Shown one piece after another: positions 1 through 8,314 of a stretch of DNA of 64,000 nt. Every line of letters starts with the position of its first letter. Position 1 is the stretch's first letter. This DNA comes from Bacillota bacterium (lineage in GTDB: Bacteria > Bacillota > Clostridia > Christensenellales > Aristaeellaceae): assembly GCA_023411395.1 (NCBI GenBank), contig JAEYOV010000002.1, forward strand, positions 62,001 to 126,000, given 5' to 3'. The notes beneath the pieces are model-generated. The model saw only the letters and a program-made list of their open reading frames with translations, made no database searches and was not told where the DNA came from. A program made the translations under genes and the position numbers.

Positions 1-173
1 CAGGCAAAGCCCAACACTATGCGCTGGTGAGGGTCCTGCGCATCCACCTCCGCAATGGATACGTTGAAAGTGTTGCGTACCTTGGCGCAGATACTCCTGA
101 CCACCATGCGCTTCTCTTTCAGGGAATGCACCCAGGGGGCGTAGAGGGTGATTTGCGCGGTGCCGATCAGCAT
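1..173 (-). CDS. ylxP: YlxP-type DUF503 protein, 3' part missing
   Basis: Only the first 57 codons lie in the window; the gene runs off the left edge. The protein begins MLIGTAQITLYAPW and contains SLKEKR followed by FNVSIAEVD, the signature of the small DUF503/YlxP family, usually about 90 residues and often encoded beside nusA, infB and rbfA. Its biochemical role is unsettled. An AGGAG ribosome-binding site lies about 8 bases before the ATG. The divergent or downstream partners cannot be seen because of the truncation. Confidence 0.75.
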   Translation of the reverse strand, partial: MLIGTAQITLYAPWVHSLKEKRMVVRSICAKVRNTFNVSIAEVDAQDPHQRIVLGFA

Positions 174-221
174 GCTTGTTTCTCCTTGTTTGAAATCACT
201 TGCCAGGCTCAGCCTGGAGCA

Positions 222-1022
222 CTATAGCTTTTTCCCGATGTATAGAAAATGTTCCGCCATAGAAAGGAATTCCTGGCGCTCGCACACCTTTTCGGCAAAA
301 TCGATCCATGCCGCCAGCACCTCGGGCGGCCGGCCTATAAGGTCCTGTTCCTTAAGCGACAATATGCTCTCGCTGCCCAGAAAATGAAGCTGCCGGAGCG
401 GGAAGGAGGCCATGAACGGCCGGATATCTCCAGGGCGGATGAAGTGGGTCTCGGTAAAGGAAAAGCCGCTGAAGCTTTGATCCTTTTCCATAAGATCAAA
501 ATATTTCCTTTCGCTTTCGTCCAGGATCATATCCGGATGCCGGGCGAGATAGTCCCATACCGCCGCATAGGATGATATGAAGGATGCGAACAGGATCCCG
601 CCCGGCTTTAAAAGGTTCAATGCGGCCCGCATTGCCATAACCCGGTCTTTTTCCTCCTTCAGGTGATACAGCGGCCCCATCAGCAAAACGGCATCAAACG
701 TGCCGCTGACCAGGGTATCCGCATACCGTGCGTCGCCGCATACGGTTTCCATTGTGATTCCCATCTCTGCGGCCTTTTCTTTGGCAAACGCTATATTTTG
801 CTGAGCCAGGTCAAACAAGGTGGCGTGGCAGCCTATCTTCGCCAGATGCAGGGAATAGCGTCCCGGGCCGCCGCCGATATCCAGCACGCTGTCGCCTTTA
901 TGAATGTACTTTTCCATATAGCGCTTGTTGATTTCGAATTCTACCATGTGCCGCTGCAGCCTTAGCCACTCGGTAGCCGCGGAACTGTCGTAGCATGCCC
1001 GGACCGTTTCAATGGGATCCAT
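222..1022 (-). CDS. SAM-dependent class I methyltransferase
   Basis: A 266-residue soluble protein with a Rossmann methyltransferase core. Motif I is VLDIGGGPGRYSLHLAK near residue 70, followed by an acidic ribose-binding strand (ATLFDLA) and a GDARYAD motif; the later LLKPGGILFASF strand is also typical. The substrate cannot be told. The start was set at the ATG encoding MDPIETV, because a purine-rich GGGAGGGAGGGG site lies just upstream, and the longer open frame adds 31 residues with no family likeness. It is transcribed toward ylxP and stands about 900 bases from vanW, with no visible link to the van genes. Confidence 0.8.
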   Translation of the reverse strand: MDPIETVRACYDSSAATEWLRLQRHMVEFEINKRYMEKYIHKGDSVLDIGGGPGRYSLHLAKIGCHATLFDLAQQNIAFAKEKAAEMGITMETVCGDARYADTLVSGTFDAVLLMGPLYHLKEEKDRVMAMRAALNLLKPGGILFASFISSYAAVWDYLARHPDMILDESERKYFDLMEKDQSFSGFSFTETHFIRPGDIRPFMASFPLRQLHFLGSESILSLKEQDLIGRPPEVLAAWIDFAEKVCERQEFLSMAEHFLYIGKKL

Positions 1023-1123
1023 ATAGGCCCCTCCCTCCCTTTTGTTGATTATATAATGAAGTCTAAAAGGTGTACAGAAGGATTTGCATCTTGCCTTCCT
1101 TACAGGAGGCCGCAAAAACAGGA

Positions 1124-1150
1124 CCGGGCCGCTTTTTCGCTGCGGCCCGG
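1124..1150 (-). terminator. Rho-independent terminator of the 1167-1679 gene
   Basis: A perfect 9-bp stem (CCGGGCCGC with GCGGCCCGG) and a 9-base loop lie 17 bases after the stop codon at 1167. On the minus strand the stem is followed by TCCTGTTTTTG, a short U-rich tail. Confidence 0.65.
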
Positions 1151-1166
1151 AACATATAGCCCATAC

Positions 1167-1679
1167 TCATTCAAATAGTGCGAACGTATAGGTGATACCG
1201 TTTATGCCGAAATCGAGGGTCACGGTATAATTGCAGATATCCCATGCGGCGGTGGTTCCCGTGGGAGCGGAGAAGGCCGCGGCAAGATCATTCATAAAGG
1301 CGTCGGCATTTTCCATTCTTGTGTTCAAAGCGCTATCCGTATAAAAAGAGGAAATCACCGCAGACGTCTCTCTCATTCTATGATCCAAATCATTGTACGG
1401 GAAGGTCCATTCCACTTTTTCCAATTCGCCGGTATGCAGGAATGTGGTGGTGATGAGCGTTCCGGTATTAACCTTGCAGGTGTATACTTCAAGGCCATCC
1501 TCTGAATTGTACAGGTCGCAAAAGGCGATATCCTCCTGTGACATGCCAAACCCACAGAGCGCCGCTTCAAGGCGGGCAAAGAAATCATCATAAGTAATAC
1601 CGGAGGCGGTATAGGCATGGGCAGAAACAAAAAGCGATACCAGCAGACATAGAAGGAAGATAAGCAGATACTTTTTCAT
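1167..1679 (-). CDS. Secreted protein of unknown function
   Basis: A 170-residue protein that starts MKKYLLIFLLCLLVSLFVSAHA, a clear Sec signal peptide with probable cleavage after AHA. The mature part (about 145 residues) is acidic, with two Cys-containing stretches (ALCGFG, AFCDLYN), and ends in a hydrophobic ITYTFALFE. I do not recognise the family. The ATG at 1679 is chosen because it begins the signal peptide and has AAAGGGG upstream. It lies between the methyltransferase and vanW on the same strand and has its own terminator, so it is probably a single-gene unit. Confidence 0.65.
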   Translation of the reverse strand: MKKYLLIFLLCLLVSLFVSAHAYTASGITYDDFFARLEAALCGFGMSQEDIAFCDLYNSEDGLEVYTCKVNTGTLITTTFLHTGELEKVEWTFPYNDLDHRMRETSAVISSFYTDSALNTRMENADAFMNDLAAAFSAPTGTTAAWDICNYTVTLDFGINGITYTFALFE

Positions 1680-1914
1680 AAGGTGACCCCTTTCCATTGG
1701 CTGCCTCATAATGCGGCCGTGACTTATGCGTTTTTTCGCACCGGGAGGATGCAAAAAATATATCGGCGAAGATTACCTGATTTTTTAGTGGCGGGCTGCC
1801 GCTGTGGTGAAGGGCCAATGTTCCGTTATGCCTGCACCGCCTATAGGAAACACTTTTTTATTATCAGGTTTGCCGGTGCCGTCACACTACGGGGTGGAAT
1901 GGCAATCACAGAAT

Positions 1915-2715
1915 TCAAGCAGGATGGATGTCGTACCCGATCTCACATACATTCGTATAAAGCACATCCTGGGACAGGAGGGAGCCTTTCTTCAAATCGA
2001 CCGTCCGCCGGATCACTTCCACTGATTCATACGTCTTCCCGGCACGCTCCATGTACTGAAGGTTTTGATTGATGACGTCATACCGCTTTTCGGGCGGGCG
2101 GCTTACGAGAATTTTCCCATAATAATAGGTGTCATCCTGCGTAAGCTCAATCTGCATCGCCTCATTCGTGTCATTCCGCACCCGAAGATCAAGCCAGCCC
2201 TCGAGGATCGTTGCATCCACACCGCAGGGATCCTCCGGCGAGGGATTGGGAAATTCCTTTACCCCATGCCTATGCCGCTCCACAATCGTAAGCGGCGTAT
2301 GCAAAAACAGCCAGAACAGCATATTGCTCAACTGACATAGTCCGCCGCCATAGACGGCGACCAGCTTTCCGCTGTGCACGCACAACCCATCTTTGTAGGC
2401 CTCCCGCCTGTCCGCATGGCGGGCAAGCCACCACAGCGAGAATGTCTCCCCAGGGCGGATTACGACGCGTGATACGGCCTCGGACGCCAGGCGCAGGTTA
2501 TGCACCTTGTTGTATTGATACTGGATATCGGCCCCCGTGTGCTCGTTGATAAGGAGCGACTTGTCGGATGCGAGCTCATAGGGAAATAACGCTTCCTTGC
2601 GCGTCGCGTACCGGTTCCCATCGAGCCGCATTTTCAGGTAGTAGCATTTTTTTCGCTGCCACAGGCGCAGCGGCATAAGAAATGGAAAGAGCTGAGTTAC
2701 CAGTTTTCTGGGCAT
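1915..2715 (-). CDS. vanW: VanW family protein of the glycopeptide-resistance cluster
   Basis: A 266-residue VanW protein. The family core is visible in VIRPGETFSLWW, YGGGLCQLSN and HRHG, the pattern found in VanW of vanB and vanG operons and in many exported VanW/YoaR proteins. VanW has no proven reaction and is an accessory part of some van clusters. No signal peptide is obvious; the N-terminus carries a basic, weakly hydrophobic stretch. The start at 2715 is 8 bases after GGGAGG; the upstream ATG at 2733 precedes that site. Here vanW is divergent from vanHAYXRS and shares a 194-base intergenic region with it, whereas in vanB-type clusters it lies inside the operon. Confidence 0.88.
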   Translation of the reverse strand: MPRKLVTQLFPFLMPLRLWQRKKCYYLKMRLDGNRYATRKEALFPYELASDKSLLINEHTGADIQYQYNKVHNLRLASEAVSRVVIRPGETFSLWWLARHADRREAYKDGLCVHSGKLVAVYGGGLCQLSNMLFWLFLHTPLTIVERHRHGVKEFPNPSPEDPCGVDATILEGWLDLRVRNDTNEAMQIELTQDDTYYYGKILVSRPPEKRYDVINQNLQYMERAGKTYESVEVIRRTVDLKKGSLLSQDVLYTNVCEIGYDIHPA

Positions 2716-2833
2716 ATCAAATACCTCCCGCATTTGGTCCGGGTTGAATATTAGCAGAATGCGCGCTCGTTGCGTTTAAGCGCATCTTTTGATAATCTGA
2801 AGTTTTTCTGAAGAGGCGGCGTAATAAGAAATT

Positions 2834-2850
2834 CTTAAGAATTGCCTAAG
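2834..2850 (+). promoter_or_regulatory. Candidate VanR-binding site upstream of vanH
   Basis: The 17-base stretch CTTAAGAATTGCCTAAG matches CTTAAGCATAACCTTAC in front of vanR (6227-6243) at 12 of 17 positions, with conserved CTTAAG and CCT blocks 11 bases apart. That spacing suits an OmpR-type regulator. No good -35 box is visible near vanH, which fits an activator-dependent promoter. Function is inferred from the shared sequence only. Confidence 0.4.
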
Positions 2851-2909
2851 CCAAATCCTCCGAATGACGAGCCTCGGTCGTGGTTTAATATCGGCGAAGG
2901 AGGTTCATT

Positions 2910-3878
2910 ATGGCTGATGAAATGATATCCGTTTTCGGATGCGCAAAAGATGAATGGCAACTGTTTGAACGATATGCCGCGCGCTACGGTGTAGATATTT
3001 GCTGTTTCGGTGATCCGCTGAAACATGAAAACGCTTGCGATATTCCGCCAAAAAGCGCGATCAGCGTAAATCATAAAGCGCCGATAGACGCGCGGCTGAT
3101 CCGGACGCTTAAAGAGCGCGGCGTCAAATATCTGTCAACGCGCAGCGTAGGGCTCGACCACATCGACCTTCATGCGGCGGAATTGGCTGGAATTTATGTA
3201 GAAAACGTGGCATACTCGCCGGAAAGCGTGGCGGAGTATACAGTCATGCTGATGCTGATGGCCATCAGAAACGCGGGTTCCATATTGCGTCGCGTGAATA
3301 ATTATGATTTCCGCCTGGAGGAGAAGCGCGCGCCGGAGCTTCGGGACATGACGGTCGGGGTGGTCGGAACGGGGCGGATCGGGAAGGCGGTCATCCAGCG
3401 GCTGCACGGCTTTGGGTGTTCTCTCCTGGCCTATGATCCGCATCCATCCCTGAATATCCGGTATGTGGAATTGGACGAGCTTCTGAGGCAAAGCGATCTT
3501 ATAACGCTGCACCTGCCGTCGAGTGCCGCCACCCGGCATCTTCTTAATCGGGCGCGCATCGCACGAATGCGGCGCGGCGCGATTCTTATCAATACCGCGC
3601 GCGGTGCGTTGATTGATGCGGCTGCCTTGACTGATGCGCTTGAACATGGAGGAATCGCATGTGCAGCGCTGGACGTTGTCGAGGGGGAAGAAGGCTGGTT
3701 TTATCGGGATTGCTCGGCCCTTTCCCCGCCGCCGTTTGCACGCCTGCTCGCGCTTAAAAACGCAATTGTCACACCCCATACCGCTTTTTATACCGAGCAT
3801 GCGCTGGATGATATTGTACGGAACACGGTTCTCAATTGTCTGGAATATAGAGGAGGACTCAAAAAGTGGATAAGTTGA
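2910..3878 (+). CDS. vanH: VanH D-lactate dehydrogenase
   Basis: A 322-residue cytoplasmic D-2-hydroxyacid dehydrogenase that reduces pyruvate to D-lactate for the ligase encoded next. The NAD-binding motif GTGRIG is at residues 153-158, and the catalytic triad appears as Arg231 (NTARG), Glu260 (VEGEEG) and His290 (TPHTAFYTE). STRSVGLDHID and VAYSPESVAEYT match the VanH subfamily rather than housekeeping LdhA. The ATG at 2910 sits 6 bases after GAAGGAGG. The last 13 bases overlap the ligase gene, so the two are translationally linked in one operon. Expression is likely under VanRS. Confidence 0.95.
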   Translation: MADEMISVFGCAKDEWQLFERYAARYGVDICCFGDPLKHENACDIPPKSAISVNHKAPIDARLIRTLKERGVKYLSTRSVGLDHIDLHAAELAGIYVENVAYSPESVAEYTVMLMLMAIRNAGSILRRVNNYDFRLEEKRAPELRDMTVGVVGTGRIGKAVIQRLHGFGCSLLAYDPHPSLNIRYVELDELLRQSDLITLHLPSSAATRHLLNRARIARMRRGAILINTARGALIDAAALTDALEHGGIACAALDVVEGEEGWFYRDCSALSPPPFARLLALKNAIVTPHTAFYTEHALDDIVRNTVLNCLEYRGGLKKWIS

Positions 3879-4906
3879 GGTTGCTGGTGCTTTACGGCGG
3901 AATATCGGAGGAACATCCCGTGTCCCAAAAGTCCGCGCGGGAGCTTTCGAGAAACCTGGATGCGGCAAAATACGATCCAATCTACGTGCTCATCGGCCAG
4001 GATGGTCTTTGGCATCTACATAGCTCCCCGGAAGAAAAAACACAAAACGGTGCGCTCGTTGCGCCATCGACAGACAGGAAAAACAAAGGGCTTGTCATAC
4101 TTACGGATAAGCGGTACGAACTGCTGCCCGTTGATGTTGCCTTTCCGATGCTGCACGGAAAATACGGCGAAGACGGTACGGTGCAGGGCATCCTCAAGAT
4201 GGCCGGTATCCCGTATGTTGGATGCGGAATCGCCGCTTCGGCCCTCTGCATGGACAAGGCGCTTACCTATCTTGCGGCGGCGGAGGCGGGCGTGCGCGTG
4301 CCGCGCCACAGGGTGCTCTATAAAAACGACGAAATCACAGCGGATGGCTTGACATATCCCATATTCGTCAAGCCAGCGCGTTCAGGGTCTTCGTTTGGCG
4401 TGAGCAAGGTTTGCGAGCCGGCCTCGCTTCCCTCCGCTGTGCGCGAGGCTTTAGTGTATGATGACAAGGTGTTGCTGGAGGAAGCCGTCTTAGGGAGCGA
4501 AGTCGGGTGCGCGGTGCTGGGAAACGGATCAAACCTGTTTACAGGTGCCCTCGACCAAATCGAGCTTAAGGGCGGATTCTTCCGCATCCATCAGGAATCA
4601 TGCCCTGAACAGGGCTCCGAAAACGCAACCTTCCGCGTGCCGGCCCCCATCCCGGAGGAAATGCGCGTCCTTGTCGTCGAGACGGCGAAGACGGTTTACC
4701 GCGCGCTGGGCTGCCGTGGGCTTGCGCGTGTGGACCAGTTCCTGACGCCGGATGGGCAGGTGGTATTAAACGAGGTCAACACCATGCCCGGCTTTACCTC
4801 CTACAGCCGCTATCCGCGGATGATGGCCGGCGCGGGCATCCCCTTGGGCGAGGTAATCGACCGGCTGATCGCATTGGCGCTGGAAGCTGGAGGTGATGCG
4901 GAATGA
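3866..4906 (+). CDS. D-Ala-D-Lac ligase, VanA/VanB class
   Basis: A 346-residue ATP-grasp ligase that joins D-alanine to D-lactate, giving precursors with low vancomycin affinity. The omega-loop motif FFRIHQE has His242, equivalent to VanA His244, which favours D-lactate over D-alanine; Ddl and D-Ser ligases have Tyr/Phe-type loops instead. Other VanA-class motifs are SEEH (14-17), LHGKYGEDG, FVKPARSGSSFGV, CRGLARVD and LNEVNTMPGFTSYSRYP. The start is GTG at 3866, 9 bases after AGGAGG. The stop overlaps the vanY start as ATGA. By eye it differs widely from VanA and VanB, so I give no letter; it may be a new type. Confidence 0.95.
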   Translation: MDKLRLLVLYGGISEEHPVSQKSARELSRNLDAAKYDPIYVLIGQDGLWHLHSSPEEKTQNGALVAPSTDRKNKGLVILTDKRYELLPVDVAFPMLHGKYGEDGTVQGILKMAGIPYVGCGIAASALCMDKALTYLAAAEAGVRVPRHRVLYKNDEITADGLTYPIFVKPARSGSSFGVSKVCEPASLPSAVREALVYDDKVLLEEAVLGSEVGCAVLGNGSNLFTGALDQIELKGGFFRIHQESCPEQGSENATFRVPAPIPEEMRVLVVETAKTVYRALGCRGLARVDQFLTPDGQVVLNEVNTMPGFTSYSRYPRMMAGAGIPLGEVIDRLIALALEAGGDAE

Positions 4907-5577
4907 AGACGCTTTTCAAATGGGTTCTGTGCGCGGTCACGGCTGTTCTCCTTTTGGCGGCAGGCGGCAAGCTTTTTGGTAATCACGGCATAAAGATAAG
5001 CGATATGCCTTTACAAAATGCAATCGCGCAAACCGCATCGGAGGACGTTCTGCTGGTCAACGCGGTTAGCCCGCTGCCGGATGGCTTTTCCGCGGATGAT
5101 CTCGTGAAGCTTTACGGCGAGAAGAGGTACTTTGGGCTGGCAACCAGCGATATCCGCCTGACCCGGGAGGCATTCGAGGCAGCCAACGACATGTTTCGTA
5201 AGGCGAATCAGGACGGCGTGAAAGGGTTTACCATCACCAGCGGCTACCGTTCGGAGGAAAGGCAGCGGGAGCTTTACGAAAATGATAAAAATGGAACGGC
5301 TGCGAAGCCCGGCACAAGCGAACATCAAACAGGGCTTGCTTTCGATGTCACAACGCGCCATGACGGCGGAGGCTTCGAGGATACCGAGCAGTTCCACTGG
5401 CTGAGTGAAAATTGCTGGGCTTTCGGTTTCATTCTCCGGTATCCCGAGGGCAAGGAGGATATCACCGGCTTTCCTTACGAGCCCTGGCATTACCGGTATG
5501 TTGGCGTGAAGATAGCGCGGGAAATCCATGAAAACGGCTGGACGCTGGAAGAATACTGCGAAAGGAACGGAGATTGA
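4903..5577 (+). CDS. vanY: VanY membrane-anchored D,D-carboxypeptidase
   Basis: A 224-residue M15-family zinc peptidase that removes the terminal D-Ala from pentapeptide precursors that escape VanX. One N-terminal membrane segment (about residues 5-25) places the catalytic domain outside. Zinc and active-site motifs are SGYRSEERQ, SEHQTGLAFDV (His and Asp ligands) and EPWHYRYVG (Glu base and His ligand). The start overlaps the ligase stop (ATGA), so it is coupled. vanY between ligase and vanX is unusual: in vanA it follows vanX, and in vanB and vanD it precedes vanH. Confidence 0.93.
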   Translation: MKTLFKWVLCAVTAVLLLAAGGKLFGNHGIKISDMPLQNAIAQTASEDVLLVNAVSPLPDGFSADDLVKLYGEKRYFGLATSDIRLTREAFEAANDMFRKANQDGVKGFTITSGYRSEERQRELYENDKNGTAAKPGTSEHQTGLAFDVTTRHDGGGFEDTEQFHWLSENCWAFGFILRYPEGKEDITGFPYEPWHYRYVGVKIAREIHENGWTLEEYCERNGD

Positions 5578-5578
5578 G

Positions 5579-6187
5579 ATGACGGAGGGTTTTGTCTACC
5601 TGGATGATGTGCTGCCTGGAATATTCTGGGACGCGAAATACGCTACGGAGGACAATTTTACAGGTTCGGTGGTGGATGGGTATCATGTTAACCGTATCGT
5701 GGGGACGTGCGAGATGGCCGCCGCGCTTTTAAGCGCGGTTTCCCTTGCGGCGATGTCGGGATATGGCCTGCTGCTTTGGGACGGCTACCGCCCCCAGCGC
5801 GCCGTTGACTGCTTCCTGCGCTGGGCGGATGAACCCGAGGACGGGAGAACGAAGACGAGACACTATCCAAATATTTCCAAATGCGACATGGTTCTCTTAG
5901 GTTATATAGCGGCAAAATCCGGTCATAGCCGGGGCAGCGCGATCGACCTGACGCTCTGCGATATCAAAAATGGACAGAAGGTCGACATGGGCGGCGGTTT
6001 CGACTTGATGGACGTTCGCTCGCACCACGGCGCACAAGGCCTGCCTCCGATTGCTATTCGGAATCGCGAAATCCTTCGGGAAATCATGGAGAAATGCGGT
6101 TTTCATGCCTTTAATCAGGAATGGTGGCACTATTCGCTCAAAAAGGAGCCTTACCCGAATCGCTATTTTGATTTTCCGATAGAATAA
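5579..6187 (+). CDS. vanX: VanX D-Ala-D-Ala dipeptidase
   Basis: A 202-residue cytoplasmic zinc dipeptidase, exactly the length of the classical VanX. All five key positions fall at the canonical numbers: Arg71 (WDGYRP), His116 and Asp123 (GHSRGSAID), Glu181 and His184 (QEWWHY). It hydrolyses D-Ala-D-Ala made by the host Ddl, so that the depsipeptide pool dominates. The ATG at 5579 follows CGGAG by 6 bases and begins one base after the vanY stop; the longer open frame from 5528 would overlap vanY and add residues foreign to the family. Confidence 0.95.
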   Translation: MTEGFVYLDDVLPGIFWDAKYATEDNFTGSVVDGYHVNRIVGTCEMAAALLSAVSLAAMSGYGLLLWDGYRPQRAVDCFLRWADEPEDGRTKTRHYPNISKCDMVLLGYIAAKSGHSRGSAIDLTLCDIKNGQKVDMGGGFDLMDVRSHHGAQGLPPIAIRNREILREIMEKCGFHAFNQEWWHYSLKKEPYPNRYFDFPIE

Positions 6188-6217
6188 GAATCTATCATGA
6201 TCGCGGACTGCATCCTA

Positions 6218-6246
6218 TTGACAGTCCTTAAGCATAACCTTACCAT
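6218..6246 (+). promoter_or_regulatory. Promoter in front of vanR
   Basis: TTGACA (6218-6223) is followed after 17 bases by TACCAT (6241-6246). Between them lies CTTAAG (6227-6232), the motif shared with the vanH upstream region. The -10 abuts the ATG at 6247, which supports the later ATG at 6265 as the vanR start. It would let vanRS be made apart from the resistance genes. Confidence 0.55.
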
Positions 6247-6264
6247 ATGGTTTGTGGTGATGAA

Positions 6265-6963
6265 ATGAACGAAAAAGTTCTGGTCGTGGATGACGAGCGG
6301 GAAATCGCTGATCTTGTGGAGTTTTATCTCAAAAACGAGGGGTATGAGGTTTACAAGTTCTACAGCGGAGTGGAGGCACTTAAGTGTGTGGCGGAGCGGC
6401 AGCTCGACCTGGCCATACTGGACATCATGCTCCCGGATGTGGATGGCTATGAAATCTGCCGCTCCATCCGGGAAAAGCACACCTATCCGATTCTCATGCT
6501 GACGGCGAAGGAAGAGGAGATTGACAAAATCACCGGCCTTGCGCTGGGCGCGGACGACTATGTGACCAAGCCGTTCCGGCCCTTGGAATTGGTGGCGCGC
6601 GTCAAAGCGCAGCTTCGGCGCTATACGCGTTACAACGAAGGGCAAAGCGACCGCCGCGAGAACGTATTGGCGGTGCGCGGGCTTACGCTGAACCTCGATA
6701 CACACGAATGCATGCTGGATGAAAGGCCGCTGCAACTGACGCCGATCGAGTTCTCAATTTTGTGGCTGTTATGTGAAACGCCTGGCAAGGTCATCCCGGC
6801 GGAAGAAATATTTGAGCGCGTTTGGGGCGACAAATATCTGAACAATTCCAACAATACCGTCATGGTGCACATTAGGCACCTGCGGGAGAAGCTGCATGAT
6901 TCGCCCGAGAGACCAAAGTATATTCGGACCGTATGGGGAGTTGGATATAAACTTGAAAAATGA
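6265..6963 (+). CDS. vanR: VanR response regulator (OmpR/PhoB type)
   Basis: A 232-residue regulator, close to the 231 of VanR from vanA. The receiver domain (1-115) has DDE at residues 9-11, phospho-acceptor Asp53 (LAILDIMLP) and Lys in TKPFRPLEL; the C-terminal winged helix ends TVWGVGYKLEK. The sequence is nearer to VanR of vanA than to the vanB form. The ATG at 6265 is used because homologues start here and the proposed -10 box abuts the alternative ATG at 6247. The ribosome-binding site (GTGGTGA) is weak. It sits downstream of vanX, in contrast to the usual first position of the regulators. Confidence 0.93.
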   Translation: MNEKVLVVDDEREIADLVEFYLKNEGYEVYKFYSGVEALKCVAERQLDLAILDIMLPDVDGYEICRSIREKHTYPILMLTAKEEEIDKITGLALGADDYVTKPFRPLELVARVKAQLRRYTRYNEGQSDRRENVLAVRGLTLNLDTHECMLDERPLQLTPIEFSILWLLCETPGKVIPAEEIFERVWGDKYLNNSNNTVMVHIRHLREKLHDSPERPKYIRTVWGVGYKLEK

Positions 6964-7963
6964 CGAACGGAAATTCCTGCGCAAATGTCTGTTGACCGCG
7001 TTTCTCAGCATTACGGCGGTTTTGGTTGTGCTTTGGGCGGTCGACACTATGTTCAACGGCGCGCTGTTGGACTTCTTCGCGGTGACATCCGGCATTCTAT
7101 CCAGAGGAAATTGGCCCGCCCGGAGCGTACTGTTTGGCTTCGGCCTCTTGGTTATGCTGCTCATTTCGCTGGCTGGCATTGTGTCTGCGTACAGAACCTA
7201 CATGGCACAGCATGCGTTGTATCTGGAAGCGAAAGCCGAGGCAGAGCGTGCCAAGGCATTGGCGGAGACGGAGATGCAGCGCAAAAGCGATTTGATTACC
7301 TACCTCGCACACGACCTCAAAACGCCTCTCGCGTCCGTCATCGCCTATCTAAACCTGTTGGACGAATCGCCGGAGCTTGCACCTGACCAGCGCTTAAAAT
7401 ATGTCGGCATTGCGCTGGACAAGGCGTACAGGCTGGAACAGCTCATTGAAGAGTTGTTCGAAATCATCCGTTTCAACCTTCAAAAGATTACGTTAAGCGA
7501 AGAGCGGATCAACCTGAAATTCATGCTGGAGCAGCTTGCGGACGAGTTCTATCCCATCCTGCTTCCACAGGGCAAGAGCATCTTCATATCCTGCGATGAA
7601 GGCCTCGTATTGCGCGGCGATTCGGACAAGCTGGCACGCGTATTCAACAACATTCTGAAAAACGCCGCCGCTTACAGCTATGAAAATTCACAGATTACTG
7701 TTTCCGCGCGCCAGAATCAGGCCGGAACCGAGATTCAATTTGAAAACCATGGCGACCCGATCCCAAAACAAAAGCAGGAAGTCATCTTCGAGAAGTTCTA
7801 CCGGCTGGATGCGTCGCGCGCTGCCAAAACGGGCGGCGCCGGGCTGGGACTTGCCATCGCAAAGGAGATTGTTAAGGCGCACGGCGGAACCATATCGGTA
7901 AAAAGTGATGCGACAGCTACGATTTTCGTTGTAATCATTCCATCCTGGGCAGCCAAAGAGTAA
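6953..7963 (+). CDS. vanS: VanS sensor histidine kinase, vanA-like
   Basis: About 336 residues. Two membrane segments (roughly 13-33 and 58-79) flank a short outside loop of about 25 residues, as in the compact VanS of vanA and unlike the large sensor domain of vanB. A coiled region leads to the H-box AHDLKTPL (His120), then N-box NNILKNAAAY, F-box FEKFYRLD and G-box GGAGLGLAIAKE. The likely start is TTG at 6953, overlapping vanR by 11 bases; the ATG at 6896 would need a 68-base overlap and adds residues that look like out-of-frame vanR sequence. It probably controls the phosphorylation state of VanR. Confidence 0.92.
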   Translation: MKNDERKFLRKCLLTAFLSITAVLVVLWAVDTMFNGALLDFFAVTSGILSRGNWPARSVLFGFGLLVMLLISLAGIVSAYRTYMAQHALYLEAKAEAERAKALAETEMQRKSDLITYLAHDLKTPLASVIAYLNLLDESPELAPDQRLKYVGIALDKAYRLEQLIEELFEIIRFNLQKITLSEERINLKFMLEQLADEFYPILLPQGKSIFISCDEGLVLRGDSDKLARVFNNILKNAAAYSYENSQITVSARQNQAGTEIQFENHGDPIPKQKQEVIFEKFYRLDASRAAKTGGAGLGLAIAKEIVKAHGGTISVKSDATATIFVVIIPSWAAKE

Positions 7964-8017
7964 CGCACCTGCCAAAAAGCCACCAAACAACAACTTTTAT
8001 GTAATAAGCTAAAAAAT

Positions 8018-8059
8018 GGGGCTGTCGTGCTGGAGAATTTCCTCCAGCACGACAGCCCC
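8018..8059. terminator. Strong bidirectional terminator after vanS
   Basis: A perfect 18-bp stem (8018-8035 with 8042-8059) and a 6-base loop. Six A residues precede it and a short T run follows it, so it can serve vanS on the plus strand and the small gene ending at 8067 on the minus strand. Confidence 0.85.
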
Positions 8060-8066
8060 TTTATGT

Positions 8067-8261
8067 TCAAACGTTTATGAAAAACAAAAGCGCATCGCTG
8101 TTTTCCTTCTTCCAGCTTTGCGCTTTCTTTCGGTTATACACTTTTGAGTCATCCGGTTTACGGGTAACAGGATTGATCCCGTTCCATGAACCGCGTTTTT
8201 GTCGATCAAGCTCGTGTTGCTTTTTCTTGGGAAGCTTTTCATAGGGAATAAACCGTGCCAT
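8067..8261 (-). CDS. Small basic conserved protein
   Basis: A 64-residue, highly basic protein starting MARFIPYEKLPKKKQ, with the motif NGINPVTRKPDDSKVYNRKKAQSW split by short linkers. Small proteins of this pattern occur in many Clostridia without known function; the charge would suit nucleic-acid binding, which is inference. The ATG at 8261 has AAAGGTGG 8 bases upstream. It lies between the van terminator and the tRNA-Val gene, transcribed toward vanS. Confidence 0.7.
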   Translation of the reverse strand: MARFIPYEKLPKKKQHELDRQKRGSWNGINPVTRKPDDSKVYNRKKAQSWKKENSDALLFFINV

Positions 8262-8314
8262 GGGGAAAACCACCTTTCTTTTTACAACTATTTGTAAGAA
8301 TGCAAATAAAAAAT

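Noticed and set aside
6247..6264. Earlier ATG for vanR
   Set aside because: It abuts the proposed -10 box, has no ribosome-binding site and adds residues that VanR homologues lack.
6896..6952. Earlier ATG for vanS
   Set aside because: It needs a 68-base overlap with vanR and the added residues resemble out-of-frame vanR; TTG at 6953 gives a typical short N-terminus.
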